Origin: Desulfobulbus rhabdoformis
Lineage (GTDB): Bacteria > Desulfobacterota > Desulfobulbia > Desulfobulbales > Desulfobulbaceae
NCBI RefSeq assembly: GCF_016919065.1
Contig: NZ_JAFFQA010000006.1
Span: 103,051 to 167,050, forward strand
Direction: 5' to 3'
Length of the DNA: 64,000 nucleotides
The notes under the pieces were generated by a model. It searched no databases and was not told where the DNA came from. It saw nothing but the letters and a program-made list of their open reading frames with translations. The translations under genes were made by a program, and so were the position numbers. Below are positions 28,971 through 38,391 of this stretch, piece after piece (positions within the stretch are counted from its first letter, which is position 1; each line of letters starts with the position of its first letter).

Positions 28971-29230
28971 AAAACTACTCGTATTGCCGAATGATTAGAA
29001 AATACTTCATAAAGACGAAGCCGTTCGGCCTCACTGATCACTTCGATTTCCAGATTGAGGCTGAGATACTTCCCGCTTGAACTGGCGTTTCCCTCGACGA
29101 TCTGACACCGGCCGATATCCACGGTCTGTTCGATCACAGCCAGAATAGCGGTACGTTCCTCACCGATGAGTTTATACTGCCACTGGCAGGGATAAGAAAT
29201 CTCAGGCTTGCAGCCATCCAGACACTTCAT
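28967..29230 (-). CDS. DUF493 (YbeD-like) protein
   Basis: 87 residues. The YbeD/DUF493 ACT-like fold pattern is visible: YPCQWQYKLIGEE near the N terminus and SSGKYLSLNLEIEV mid-protein, with LRLYEVFSNHSAIRVVL at the end. GGAGGAG 6 nt before ATG 29230 selects this start over the longer frame (29275). E. coli YbeD sits next to lipB, but here it is coupled to an unknown gene. The ACT-like fold suggests small-molecule regulation. Confidence 0.8.
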   Translation of the reverse strand: MKCLDGCKPEISYPCQWQYKLIGEERTAILAVIEQTVDIGRCQIVEGNASSSGKYLSLNLEIEVISEAERLRLYEVFSNHSAIRVVL

Positions 29231-29437
29231 AGGTTCTCCTCCTGCGGCCTTATACCGCATGTTACCACATGCCACCAGGAAATTATTTCCGTATTATTAT
29301 CTATCAATGTTAGAATAGTGTCCATCCAGATAAGGCCTTTTCGGAGTCGGGGCCTACCTGAACTTGAACAAAAATCCTCATTTCTGAACAGACACGAGAA
29401 AAAGCATAACCACCCCCCGAGACGATGGAGAGAAGGG

Positions 29438-30352
29438 ATGCGTCACCAAATTTTAATCGTGAACAGCCAGTTGCAGCGTGCTGAGCTGCCGGCGGAGTAT
29501 GCAATCAAATTTGATCTTGTTACCGCAGCAGATGGCAAGGAAGGACTGGCACGACTTGCGCTTTCTTCCAACTGGGCGGCCGTACTTGTAGCAACGGAAT
29601 TGGGAGATATGACGGGCCAGGCCTTTCTCAGCCAGGCGGTTACTCTTTCGCAGGCCGTCCCTCTTCTCTTGGCCCCTGATGATCAGCTCCTCGCCCCCTT
29701 ACAGTGGGCCAACCGCCGTTCTCTTTTTCGGGTCGTCCCTGAGTCCACACCCGGGGATGTGCTGGCTCGGATTTTTTTAGACGCAGCCCACCAATACTCT
29801 CTCATTCATCAGGAAGAAGACCTGTGGGAGCGTATGAGCAAACTGAGCCTTGTCGACCCGCTCACCGGTTGCTATTCCCGCCTGACCCTTGAGGATTATT
29901 TACGAAAAGAGCTGAAACGCTCTATTCGCTATGGCCACCACCTCTCGGTCATCCTCAGCGATATCGACGGGCTCAAGGGGGTGAACGAATCGTTTGGTCA
30001 CCGCATAGGCGATCAGATACTCACTGGTTTTGCCAATATAACTATGCAAAATATTCGCCGAGACATTGACACTATTACCCGCTGGGGTGAAGACGAGTTC
30101 CTGATAGTCCTTCCCGAAACTTCCATTCGCGGTGCAGGCCAGGTTGCCGGACGGTTGCAGGAACAGATTTCCCACAAGGGATGCTTTCTCGATGGGCACC
30201 AAGTGAGTTGTACCGCAAGTTTTGGGGTCGCCGGCTTTGCTCCAGATCATTCCAGCCGCAATAGCCAGGTCGAGGACCTGTTGCTCATTGCCAGTCGTTG
30301 CCTGATGCAGGCAAAATCTGCCGGGGGAAACCAGGTGCTCTGCTGCCCCTGA
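29438..30352 (+). CDS. Diguanylate cyclase with a degenerate receiver domain
   Basis: 304 residues. The N-terminal domain (about 1-120) resembles a receiver but has lost the acidic pair (LIVNSQ) and the phospho-acceptor (LVATELGDMTG, Asp replaced by Ala). The C-terminal GGDEF domain has an intact GEDEF active site preceded by RDID five residues before it, a proper product-inhibition I-site. It should make cyclic di-GMP, but not under phosphorelay control. The start at 29438 follows GGAGAGAAGG. Confidence 0.88.
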   Translation: MRHQILIVNSQLQRAELPAEYAIKFDLVTAADGKEGLARLALSSNWAAVLVATELGDMTGQAFLSQAVTLSQAVPLLLAPDDQLLAPLQWANRRSLFRVVPESTPGDVLARIFLDAAHQYSLIHQEEDLWERMSKLSLVDPLTGCYSRLTLEDYLRKELKRSIRYGHHLSVILSDIDGLKGVNESFGHRIGDQILTGFANITMQNIRRDIDTITRWGEDEFLIVLPETSIRGAGQVAGRLQEQISHKGCFLDGHQVSCTASFGVAGFAPDHSSRNSQVEDLLLIASRCLMQAKSAGGNQVLCCP

Positions 30353-30414
30353 TTATTCGCCGATATAAAAAATGGCACCCAGTTCACCAATAGACGGATT
30401 GCACATCTTTCATC

Positions 30415-31173
30415 ATGATTCTTTTTACCTCTTCCAAGGGCCAGAATTTCAGCCCCACAGCTTTGGATTTCACTCCAACTGAGCCCGTTTTTCAAGAAAA
30501 GGCACTGTATCTTAACCAACTGCTCACTTCCCTTTCACCAGCAAAGTTGCAATTGCTCATGGGAATCAGCGATACCCTTTGTGAGGAAACCCTTCCCAAA
30601 ATTGCTTCATTTCCCACTGCGAAACGAAAACCAGCTCTTATATCCTATAGCGGTGAGGCGTATAAAAGTCTTGAGCCTGATTCTCTACCATCAGATGCCC
30701 GTGAATTTGGTCAGGCTCATCTTCGCATTCTTTCTGGCATGTATGGGCTCCTTCGTCCCTATGATCTGATAGCGCCCCACCGTCTTGAGATGGGGTACAA
30801 GCTGGCAAGCGAGGCTGGCCCGACACTCTACCCCTTCTGGAAGGATGCTGTAACCCAGCACCTCAACGCGACAATGAGGCAAAACAGGAGTGAGGCACTC
30901 TTTAACCTTGCCTCTGTCGAATACTCCAAGGTAGTGGATAAAAAAAACCTTATCTGTCCCTTTGTCGATATTCAGTTCAAGGAAGATGATGGGGGCAGAC
31001 TCAAATCCGTCGCTGTATACGCCAAACGGGCCCGGGGCTTGATGGTTCGCTACCTCCTCTCCAATCAAATTACCGCCCCTGAGGCTCTCCTTCAATTCAG
31101 GGCTGGCGGCTATAGTTACCGCCCGGAACTCTCCAAAGAACATCTTCTGGTGTTTACTCGACCCAAACCTTGA
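30415..31173 (+). CDS. yaaA: Peroxide stress protein YaaA (UPF0246/DUF328)
   Basis: 252 residues, the normal family size. N-terminal ILFTSSKGQNF matches the family start (xILxSPAKxL-like). YSGEAYKSL, ILSGMYGLLRPYDLIAPHRLEMGYKL and FKEDDGGRLKSVAVYAKRARGLMVRY are clear YaaA signatures. The family binds DNA and lowers free iron under peroxide stress. It is followed by the large inverted repeat at 31181-31300. Confidence 0.95.
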   Translation: MILFTSSKGQNFSPTALDFTPTEPVFQEKALYLNQLLTSLSPAKLQLLMGISDTLCEETLPKIASFPTAKRKPALISYSGEAYKSLEPDSLPSDAREFGQAHLRILSGMYGLLRPYDLIAPHRLEMGYKLASEAGPTLYPFWKDAVTQHLNATMRQNRSEALFNLASVEYSKVVDKKNLICPFVDIQFKEDDGGRLKSVAVYAKRARGLMVRYLLSNQITAPEALLQFRAGGYSYRPELSKEHLLVFTRPKP

Positions 31174-31180
31174 AATGCTC

Positions 31181-31300
31181 CCTGAATCCGTGACGGCGGA
31201 GGGGCACTGAACAACGTATCCCTTTAAAGGAGCAAAAATTTTTAAACAAATTCGTGTATTGTTCAGTTTCTTCAGTTTCACACGCCGTCACGGATTCAGG
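31181..31300. repeat. 120-bp element with 18-bp perfect terminal inverted repeats
   Basis: CCTGAATCCGTGACGGCG at 31181-31198 is the exact reverse complement of 31283-31300. The arms continue with partial pairing (ACTGAACAA near 31206 and TTGTTCAGT near 31259), giving a long imperfect cruciform. It fills the gap between convergent yaaA and the TM2 gene and holds no gene. It could be a bidirectional terminator or a MITE-like insertion. Confidence 0.85.
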
Positions 31301-31317
31301 TGCTCGTTTATCTTTTT

Positions 31318-31740
31318 TTACCTGCCAGTGCTGTGACGGGTGTAACGGCTATTGATCAGAGTGATCTGGTCATTTAACGTCCAGAGATCATAAATATAAC
31401 CGAGGCCAAAAAACCCGAGGGTCAGCAGATAGAGGATGCCGGTACCAATTTTGCCCAGATAGAAACGATGCACTCCAAACAACCCAAGAAAGACAAGCAG
31501 TAACCAGGCGACGTTATAGTCGATAGGGCCTGGTTCATAACGGAGATCTGCCTCACGATCCATCATGGGAATAAGAAATAGATCCACAATCCAGCCAATA
31601 AAAAAGATCCCCAGCGTTAAAAAATAAATGGTGCCGGAAAGCGATTTCCCGTAATAAAAACGATGGGCGCCAAAAAAACCAAAAATCCAGGCCAGGTAAC
31701 CGATCACGATGGAGTGAGTCGGTTGCTGATTATATTCCAT
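31318..31740 (-). CDS. TM2-domain membrane protein with two TM2 repeats
   Basis: 140 residues with two copies of the TM2 unit. Each has a transmembrane helix, the GAHRFYYGK (first) or GVHRFYLGK (second) motif, a second helix, and an acidic turn (WIVDLF; YIYDLW). Most bacterial TM2 proteins have one copy. Function is unknown in bacteria. Its ATG overlaps the end of nagZ by 11 nt, so it is expressed with nagZ. Confidence 0.9.
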   Translation of the reverse strand: MEYNQQPTHSIVIGYLAWIFGFFGAHRFYYGKSLSGTIYFLTLGIFFIGWIVDLFLIPMMDREADLRYEPGPIDYNVAWLLLVFLGLFGVHRFYLGKIGTGILYLLTLGFFGLGYIYDLWTLNDQITLINSRYTRHSTGR

Positions 31741-32773
31741 TGATTGTACTCGTCCAGGTCGATTTCATCTGTGCTATGCGCGAGAGGGAAACATCTACAC
31801 GATTGTAATCTATGCGACCGCTGTCAAGTAGGGCGCGGATCGCCTCAATGCCCCGAGAGAGAGCGTCCTCCTGCGGGGTAAGATTATTTCCGATAACCAA
31901 CATATCAACCCCGGCAAGAAAGGACAATTGCACAGCCTCCTCCAGCCTCCACCCCTGTGAAATAGCTCGCATCTGCAAATCATCACTCAGCACCACCCCG
32001 CCAAACCCAAGCTTCTGGCGCAGCAGCCCATCAATGATACGAGGCGAAAGCGTTGCCGGCAGCCGTTTGGGGTCCAGCACCTGGTTCACCAGATGGGCTG
32101 TCATAATTCCGTCAGTGTACCCACCGTCGATAAGTTGACGATAGGGGGCCAACTCAAGCTCTTGCCAGCAGGCAGAAACATCCACGAACCCCAGATGGGA
32201 ATCGCCTCCTGCTGAACCGTGTCCTGGAAAGTGCTTCAGGCAGCAGTGAACATGATGGTCATGGTGGGCTTTGATGACCGCACGAGCATGGGCGACTACC
32301 TGGGCGACATTCGGTCCATAGCTTCTTTTGTAGCGGCTAATTATCGGATTTTCCAGGTTTAAATCCAGGTCGACCACCGGTGCAAAATTCAGATTCACTC
32401 CCATTGCGGCAAGCTGGACAGCGCAGCTGATGGCTGCTTTTTCAGTTGCCCCTACCCCTTTGTTGGCCAAATCAGTTGCAGAGAAGGAAGGAGAAAAACC
32501 ATCACGTTCTTTCAACCGACTCACCATTCCTCCTTCCTGATCAATGGCAATAAGGAGCGGAGTGATGCTTCGTTCCTGCAGCGCTGTCGTTAATTTGGCC
32601 AACTGGGCAGGTGATTCAATATTTTGTACACTCCCATCGACATTACGATCAAAAAGGAGGACCCCACCGGGGGGATTTTCCCTGAGTGCGGTTGTCAGCC
32701 AATTGTCATTCGAGAGAGTGACCCCGCGAAAACCGACCAGAAACAGCTGGGCTAGATTGTGTATCAAATCCAT
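31730..32773 (-). CDS. nagZ: Beta-N-acetylhexosaminidase NagZ (GH3)
   Basis: 347 residues, single GH3 TIM barrel. It has LIAIDQEGGMVSRL near the N terminus, the NagZ motif KHFPGHGSAGGDSH whose last His/Asp pair is the flexible acid/base, and the nucleophile Asp in VVLSDDLQM. It cleaves GlcNAc from anhydromuropeptides in peptidoglycan recycling. It has no signal peptide, as expected for a cytoplasmic NagZ. Confidence 0.92.
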   Translation of the reverse strand: MDLIHNLAQLFLVGFRGVTLSNDNWLTTALRENPPGGVLLFDRNVDGSVQNIESPAQLAKLTTALQERSITPLLIAIDQEGGMVSRLKERDGFSPSFSATDLANKGVGATEKAAISCAVQLAAMGVNLNFAPVVDLDLNLENPIISRYKRSYGPNVAQVVAHARAVIKAHHDHHVHCCLKHFPGHGSAGGDSHLGFVDVSACWQELELAPYRQLIDGGYTDGIMTAHLVNQVLDPKRLPATLSPRIIDGLLRQKLGFGGVVLSDDLQMRAISQGWRLEEAVQLSFLAGVDMLVIGNNLTPQEDALSRGIEAIRALLDSGRIDYNRVDVSLSRIAQMKSTWTSTINGI

Positions 32774-32935
32774 AAAATACCTTTAGATATTGCCATTCAT
32801 CTCGAGATGTCGGAAAAATGACAACAGATTCAAATTATTGCTTGCATGGATGGTATAAATCCAGTATCAAAAATTTAACATCTTCTTTTCACGAAGAAAA
32901 AAAATTTTAACTTTGTTAGGCATGAATTTCGCAAA

Positions 32936-34039
32936 GTGAATCGTGAATTCCTTCTCGCCCAATGCTTTCAGCCCAAATTGGACGGCAATAAACGAGACAT
33001 CAACTTCGGGACTTCTGTAATGCGTAAAAATGCCATGGACCAAAAAGCTTTATCAGAGCAGAGACCTCCTCAGCTTCCATCAAATATGGAAAACCTGCTC
33101 ACTGAGCTAAGCCACTATCGGCACCAGTCAGAAAAGCTTCGAAAAATCAATACACTTTACCAACGAATGGCGGGCATACTGGATCTGCCTTCCATGATTG
33201 AGGCCTACTCGATCTGGTTGATGGAGTTTATTGGCCATGAACTCATAGGCTACAATAACGCCTGTAGAGATCGGATGCACATGTTCTGTTCCTACCATGG
33301 CCCACAAAGACGTCAGGCCATTCAGTTGGCCCAGGAACTCCTCAACACCGACACCGATGCAGGAAAATGCCCCTCAACGGTTGATGGATTCCACGTTCAT
33401 CGCTGGATCATTGACTCCTCCGATTGCTGTGGCGTGCTGGTTATGCTGCGCAAAGGAAAGCCTCTCAATAGCGATGATCTTGATTTTATAGAAGAATCGC
33501 TTTTGATTCTTGCTGATCCGCTAAAGCGCGCTCTGGAGTATGAAGAGATCTTCGCCCAGGCTCGTAAGGATATGCTTACCGGCTTACCCAACCGATATGT
33601 CTTTGAAGAGCGGATCGGCTCTATTATCGAGCAGGCTAAACGCCATGGTCACCCCCTCACCCTTGCGGCTCTGGATCTTGATCACTTTAAGGCAGTGAAC
33701 GACACCATGGGCCACCTTGTAGGTGATAAGGTCCTGAAGCAGGTGGCGGAGGTCCTGAAGAACCAGATCCGGTTGACTGATCTATTGGTGCGCATGGGGG
33801 GCGATGAATTTTTCTTGGTCCTGCCCGACACCTCTCTGCAGGATGCCCGCTATCTCGCCGAACGCCTCTGCCTCGCCGTAGAAGACCTAAACATTGAAAC
33901 CAGCAGCGGAAAGTTGGCCGTGAGTATCGGGCTTTCCGAATGGGGCAATCAAATGGATTTGGGCGTATGGCTGGAACGAGCCGATGATATTTTGTATCAG
34001 GCAAAGACTAACGGGCGGGCACAGGTGGCTGTCAATTAA
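32936..34039 (+). CDS. Diguanylate cyclase with N-terminal GAF-like domain
   Basis: Up to 367 residues from GTG 32936; ATG at 33020 or 33035 are alternatives. The N-terminal half (about 60-200) looks GAF-like and holds several cysteines. The C-terminal GGDEF domain is complete: DMLTGLPNRY, LDLDHFKAVNDTMGH, MGGDEFF, and RLTD (I-site) five residues before GGDEF. It should synthesise cyclic di-GMP. Its TAA stop overlaps the first base of the short repeat at 34039-34073. Confidence 0.88.
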   Translation: MNREFLLAQCFQPKLDGNKRDINFGTSVMRKNAMDQKALSEQRPPQLPSNMENLLTELSHYRHQSEKLRKINTLYQRMAGILDLPSMIEAYSIWLMEFIGHELIGYNNACRDRMHMFCSYHGPQRRQAIQLAQELLNTDTDAGKCPSTVDGFHVHRWIIDSSDCCGVLVMLRKGKPLNSDDLDFIEESLLILADPLKRALEYEEIFAQARKDMLTGLPNRYVFEERIGSIIEQAKRHGHPLTLAALDLDHFKAVNDTMGHLVGDKVLKQVAEVLKNQIRLTDLLVRMGGDEFFLVLPDTSLQDARYLAERLCLAVEDLNIETSSGKLAVSIGLSEWGNQMDLGVWLERADDILYQAKTNGRAQVAVN

Positions 34040-34073
34040 GGGAATCTTGAATCATTGCTTTTCAAGACACCCT
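34039..34073 (+). repeat. Dispersed MITE-like repeat, copy B (short, 35 bp)
   Basis: AGGGAATCTTGAATCATTGC joined directly to TTTTCAAGACACCCT: the two ends of the family with the interior deleted. It begins at the last base of the diguanylate cyclase stop codon. Confidence 0.75.
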
Positions 34074-34124
34074 GAAGTTACACTGCCTTCGTCAGGTTCA
34101 AAAAAATAAGTTTTAGCTGTTTCC

Positions 34125-34161
34125 AAAAAAAAAGCCGTTTCTTAGGAAACGGCTTTTTTTT
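34125..34161. terminator. Bidirectional terminator
   Basis: 10-bp perfect stem AAGCCGTTTC / GAAACGGCTT with a 4-nt loop, an A-run before it and a T-run after it. It lies between convergent genes and can stop transcription from both sides. Confidence 0.88.
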
Positions 34162-34213
34162 ATGTTTTTTTTACGAGTGTCTCGTAAATCGGCCGCCCCG
34201 TCACTGTTGCCAA

Positions 34214-34609
34214 TCAAACACCTTCAACCTTAATCTGCAGGGGAATGCAATGCATGGATTTCTCTTTTTGGATGGTGCGACCAAGCTGCCAGTCTGCACA
34301 GGAGGCGCTCTCACCTAAAAGTTTAACAGCCTCGTCAACCAACCCTTTGACATTGATAATCGGATGTCTCTTGAAAACCTCGGGCAATCCGTGGGTGAGG
34401 TTACATGCAAGACAACGACCGGGCCGCTCATGCAAGTTGAGCACAAAGCCCAGGATTTTACTTGAGGCATCATAGCCTTCATAACCCAAGGTTATATCGT
34501 AGGCCCCCTCATCGGCATCACCAAAAAGCGCATCAAAAAAGTCATTGGTCCTCTCCGCAGGAAAAAGGGTTGCAAGGGTTTCCGTGGTATAAATCTGAGC
34601 AGGTTCCAT
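34214..34609 (-). CDS. Conserved-looking small protein of unknown function
   Basis: 131 residues, soluble, acidic N-terminal half. It has a CLAC pair in the middle and two further cysteines (SASCADW and MHCIPL) that could bind metal. I do not recognise a named functional family. GGAG 6 nt before the ATG supports the start. It is divergent from the UvrD-like helicase gene. A false open frame of the helicase runs across it on the other strand. Confidence 0.7.
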   Translation of the reverse strand: MEPAQIYTTETLATLFPAERTNDFFDALFGDADEGAYDITLGYEGYDASSKILGFVLNLHERPGRCLACNLTHGLPEVFKRHPIINVKGLVDEAVKLLGESASCADWQLGRTIQKEKSMHCIPLQIKVEGV

Positions 34610-34767
34610 CTGTTACTCCAGGTAAACGTCAAATAATTGGCGATATTCCCCCTGTTGTTATAGGTAAAGCCTCTACAGGGAAAATTCTCTATAGTTTCCA
34701 TGTGTTCCACATTTTCTCTGCACGAGAATACTGGTATGGCGGCAAACTTAATCATTCTCCCTGTTCC

Positions 34768-37035
34768 ATGTCAACATCATTGCAGCACCTCGTCCACTAT
34801 GGTAGATACCCGCTCATGCAACGCCATCTCTTTAACGACATTGAAACGCCGCCCGAAATCGGATCAGAACCTGCAGAGAGTGCAGTCACCCCCGAGGTCC
34901 TCAATCCTGCCCAGTACACAGCTGCCACCCATGGGGATGGCCCTATCCTGGTCATTGCCGGAGCAGGTTCCGGCAAAACCCGCACTCTGGTCTATCGTAT
35001 GGCCTATCTTATCGAACAGGGTATTGCTCCAGAATCCATCCTCCTCTTGACCTTTACTCGCCGCGCCGCCCAGGAAATGCTGCACCGTGCCGGTGAATTA
35101 ACTTCAGGATCCTGTCGTCGAGTGATGGGGGGGACCTTTCATGCCACTGCCAATATTTTACTGCGTCGCTTTGGTCACCATATAGATATTGGTTCAAATT
35201 TCACCATCATTGACCGAGGGGATGCCGAAGGTATTATTAACCTGCTCAAATCCTCCCTCGGTATGGCCGGCGCCGGCAAACGTTTTCCTTCCAAACGCGT
35301 AGTGATGAATCTTATCAGTGGCGCGATCAATAAAGCCAACTCCATTGAAAACCTCGTGTACCAGGAGCAGATTCATCTCACTGAATTTATCAACGATTTT
35401 TATACAATTGCTGATCATTACCGTCAGTTTAAGCTTGACCACGGCTTGATGGATTATGACGACCTGCTCGTTTTTCTCAAGAAGCTGCTTGTGGAATCAG
35501 AGGAAGCCCGCACTCAACTCTCTGATCGGTTTCAGTACATTCTCGTCGATGAGTATCAGGATACCAATCAGCTCCAGGCCGACATCGTGCGGCTGCTTGC
35601 CCATCGCCACAATAACGTGATGGTGGTCGGTGATGATGCCCAATCGATCTATAGCTTCAGGGGGGCGGATTTTTACAACATCATGCGCTTTCCCGAGCAG
35701 TTTCCTGGTGCCAAGATTGTTAAACTGGAAGAGAATTACCGCTCAACTGAGCCTATCCTCCAGCTGACCAATGCGGTGATAGCCAGCGCTGAGCAAAAAT
35801 TCACTAAAACCCTGTTTACCAGCATTACCGGTGGTGTTCGGCCGCAGCTCATTATCGCAACCAACGAGGCGGCTGAAGCCCGCTTTATAGCCAAGGAGAT
35901 AAAGAAACTCCAGGAGGCAGGCACCCCCTTGGGTGAGATCGCCGTCCTTTTTCGTTCCGGGTTTCATTCCTATAAACTCGAGATCGAACTCTCGGGACAT
36001 AATTTTGACTTTGATAAACGCGGTGGCCTCAAACTTACAGAATCCGCCCACATCAAAGACCTGCTCGCTTTTTTTCGTATCGTCATCAATCCCTGGGACA
36101 ATCTCAGCTGGAACCGTATTCTCTTACAGCTGGAAAAGGTGGGGCCCAAGACCGCCAACAAAATTCTTGCAACCCTGCGCGATGTTGATGATCCAGTCCA
36201 GGCCCTGGCAAGTTATCGCCCTGCTGCAGCCTGGAAAGAGCAGTTTAAACGACTCAACGCCATGCTGGTCAAACTCGTACAACCTGGACAGTCCCCCTCG
36301 GACCAGTTTGACCTGGCCATGGGATATTATGAGCCAATTTTTGAAAAAATTTATTACGACGATTACCCCAAACGACGACGCGATCTGGATCAGTTCAAGG
36401 TGCTGATGTCAGGCTACGGCGACCTGCAGTCCTTTGTCGATGATACAGCCTTAGACCCGCCTGACGTCAGCAGCACAGGGGAACAGCCTGAAGATACTTC
36501 CGAAAAGCTTATACTTTCCACCATCCACTCCGCAAAGGGGCTTGAATGGGATACGGTTTTTGTCATCGGTTTGGCAGAAGGCCGCTTTCCCCACCAAAAC
36601 GCAGTGCCTGGCGAGCAGTTTGAAGAAGAACGGCGGCTGCTCTACGTGGCTTGTACAAGAGCTCGCAAACAGCTCTTTTTGACCTATCCGCGGGAAATGA
36701 CCACCGCCGACCGTAAAACCATTCGGGCCAATCTTACACCTTTTCTGCGTGAGGTGAGTTCTGGACTGTACAATACCAAAGAACCCGCTCGCTCTGCACC
36801 AGGTCCGATTTCTTCGCGTCCAGGTCGCGATGAAAACATGGGGCTCCCCTCTTCAGATTGTAAAAAATCAGCGCGGGTCACCTATAAAGAGGGGATGAAA
36901 GTTAGCCACGCGTTTTTTGGCTGTGGCCATATTGTTGCCATTCCCGGACCTCGTCGCGTTGAGGTCCATTTTGACCGTCACGGACCGAAGATCCTGCATC
37001 TTGACTACGCAAAACTTGAAGTCCTCTCCGAGTAA
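34768..37035 (+). CDS. UvrD/Rep-family SF1 ATP-dependent DNA helicase
   Basis: About 755 residues from ATG 34768, or 739 from ATG 34816; neither has a strong ribosome site. Superfamily 1A motifs run in order: Q motif (LNPAQYTAA), Walker A AGAGSGKTRTLVYR, LLTFTRRAAQEM, VDEYQDTN (Walker B), VGDDAQSIYSFRGA, ENYRSTEPIL, TIHSAKGLEWDTVFVIGL and RRLLYVACTRARKQL. It unwinds DNA 3'-to-5' in repair or replication. The longest frame extends to 34462, but that part is antisense to the 34214-34609 gene and reads as non-protein-like sequence. Confidence 0.92.
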   Translation: MSTSLQHLVHYGRYPLMQRHLFNDIETPPEIGSEPAESAVTPEVLNPAQYTAATHGDGPILVIAGAGSGKTRTLVYRMAYLIEQGIAPESILLLTFTRRAAQEMLHRAGELTSGSCRRVMGGTFHATANILLRRFGHHIDIGSNFTIIDRGDAEGIINLLKSSLGMAGAGKRFPSKRVVMNLISGAINKANSIENLVYQEQIHLTEFINDFYTIADHYRQFKLDHGLMDYDDLLVFLKKLLVESEEARTQLSDRFQYILVDEYQDTNQLQADIVRLLAHRHNNVMVVGDDAQSIYSFRGADFYNIMRFPEQFPGAKIVKLEENYRSTEPILQLTNAVIASAEQKFTKTLFTSITGGVRPQLIIATNEAAEARFIAKEIKKLQEAGTPLGEIAVLFRSGFHSYKLEIELSGHNFDFDKRGGLKLTESAHIKDLLAFFRIVINPWDNLSWNRILLQLEKVGPKTANKILATLRDVDDPVQALASYRPAAAWKEQFKRLNAMLVKLVQPGQSPSDQFDLAMGYYEPIFEKIYYDDYPKRRRDLDQFKVLMSGYGDLQSFVDDTALDPPDVSSTGEQPEDTSEKLILSTIHSAKGLEWDTVFVIGLAEGRFPHQNAVPGEQFEEERRLLYVACTRARKQLFLTYPREMTTADRKTIRANLTPFLREVSSGLYNTKEPARSAPGPISSRPGRDENMGLPSSDCKKSARVTYKEGMKVSHAFFGCGHIVAIPGPRRVEVHFDRHGPKILHLDYAKLEVLSE

Positions 37036-37098
37036 TTCATCCCCACCGTGGAGATAAAGACGGTTTCTTTGTCTCCAGGCAGAGAACAGATTGGTTGT

Positions 37099-38391
37099 AT
37101 GAACTATCAACAGGCCTGTGACTGGCTGAATCAGCATCAATTTTTTAGCATCAAACTTGGGCTTGCAACGACGCGCGAACTCTTAGCGGAACTGGGCAAT
37201 CCTCAGGATCAGTACCCGATTATTCATCTTGCCGGAACAAACGGTAAAGGCTCGGTGGGGGCAACACTCCTCTCCTGTTTGAGCCAGGGAGGGTACCGTA
37301 CAGGGTTCTACTCATCCCCCCACCTGGTCTCTGTACGTGAGCGATTTTGCCTTGGAACGCAATGGATCCCGCGTGATGAATTCACTGATATCATCAACAG
37401 TCTCGACCTTTTCCTGCACGACCGGACGCACCCCACCTATTTCGAACTTACCACCATTATCGTGCTACTCTGGTTTGCTCGACAGAAGGCCGATCTGGTC
37501 ATTCTTGAGACCGGGATGGGAGGTCGCCTGGATGCCACCAACGTGGTTACCCCACTGCTCAGCATTCTCACCGATATCAGTCTGGACCATGAACAGTACC
37601 TCGGCGATACCATAGAAAAAATTGCCTATGAAAAGGCCGGTATCATAAAACCGGGGGTTCCGGTTGTCTTTTCCGGACGCGACAGGGCAGCTCTGCCAAC
37701 AATCAGTACACAAAGTAAACAGCAGCAAAGCAGGCTCTACCTTCTGGGGAAGGACTTTTTTGGAGAGGCCTGTGATGGGGGAATTGAATATACCTCCCTC
37801 TGTGGTACCAGACAGCGCTATTCCCTATCCCTTGCCGGAGCCCATCAGGTGGTGAATGCCAGCCTGGCGCTTGCTGGTCTGGACGTGCTCACCGCCCACT
37901 TCCCTCTTACAATCGATCAGATTCGGACAGGGCTTGCACAGGTTGTATGGCCAGGACGCATGGAGCTTGTTTCTCATTTATATCGGGGAAAGAAGATTCA
38001 GGTTCTCTTTGATGGCGCCCATAATGAGGCGGGGGTCATGCAACTCGCCGAATCTCTGAGCCAGGGATACCCACGTAACCGACTGATTCTTGTTTGGGGG
38101 AACATGGCCGACAAGGTTATGGCTCCAGCCTTTGAACGTATCCTTGCCTGCGCAGACAGCGTCATTCTCACTCGGGCAGAGTACCAGCGTTCAGCCCCAG
38201 CTGAATCCCTTTTTGCCCGTCTGCCAGAACCGGTTCAAACCAAAGCCTGTTGCCTTGAGCCAGCTGCTAGAGCCTTGCAGTTTGCTCTTGAGGAGGCAAA
38301 TGAAGATGATCTGGTCTGTGTAGCTGGTTCACTCTATCTGGTTGGACTTGTCCGCCACATTCTTAACGACGGGGTAACGAGCAATGGATAA
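37099..38391 (+). CDS. folC: Folylpolyglutamate synthase / dihydrofolate synthase FolC
   Basis: About 430 residues of the Mur-ligase type. It has P-loop HLAGTNGKGSVGA, TTIIVLLWFA...LETGMGGRLDATNVV, DISLDHEQYLGDT, EKAGIIKPG and C-terminal FDGAHNEAGV. It adds glutamate to (dihydro)folate. ATG 37099 gives the usual N terminus (MNYQQACDWL); a GTG at 37048 opens the frame. The end overlaps the HNH gene by 8 nt. Confidence 0.95.
   Translation: MNYQQACDWLNQHQFFSIKLGLATTRELLAELGNPQDQYPIIHLAGTNGKGSVGATLLSCLSQGGYRTGFYSSPHLVSVRERFCLGTQWIPRDEFTDIINSLDLFLHDRTHPTYFELTTIIVLLWFARQKADLVILETGMGGRLDATNVVTPLLSILTDISLDHEQYLGDTIEKIAYEKAGIIKPGVPVVFSGRDRAALPTISTQSKQQQSRLYLLGKDFFGEACDGGIEYTSLCGTRQRYSLSLAGAHQVVNASLALAGLDVLTAHFPLTIDQIRTGLAQVVWPGRMELVSHLYRGKKIQVLFDGAHNEAGVMQLAESLSQGYPRNRLILVWGNMADKVMAPAFERILACADSVILTRAEYQRSAPAESLFARLPEPVQTKACCLEPAARALQFALEEANEDDLVCVAGSLYLVGLVRHILNDGVTSNG

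Noticed and set aside
32905..32925. Sigma-54-like GGCAT-N5-TCGC before the second diguanylate cyclase
   Set aside because: The GC half-site of the -12 element is wrong and no activator site is visible; too weak to report.
34462..34767. N-terminal extension of the UvrD-like helicase frame
   Set aside because: It is antisense to a well-supported gene (34214-34609), reads as His/Arg/Pro-rich non-protein sequence, and the helicase Q motif starts well after 34816.
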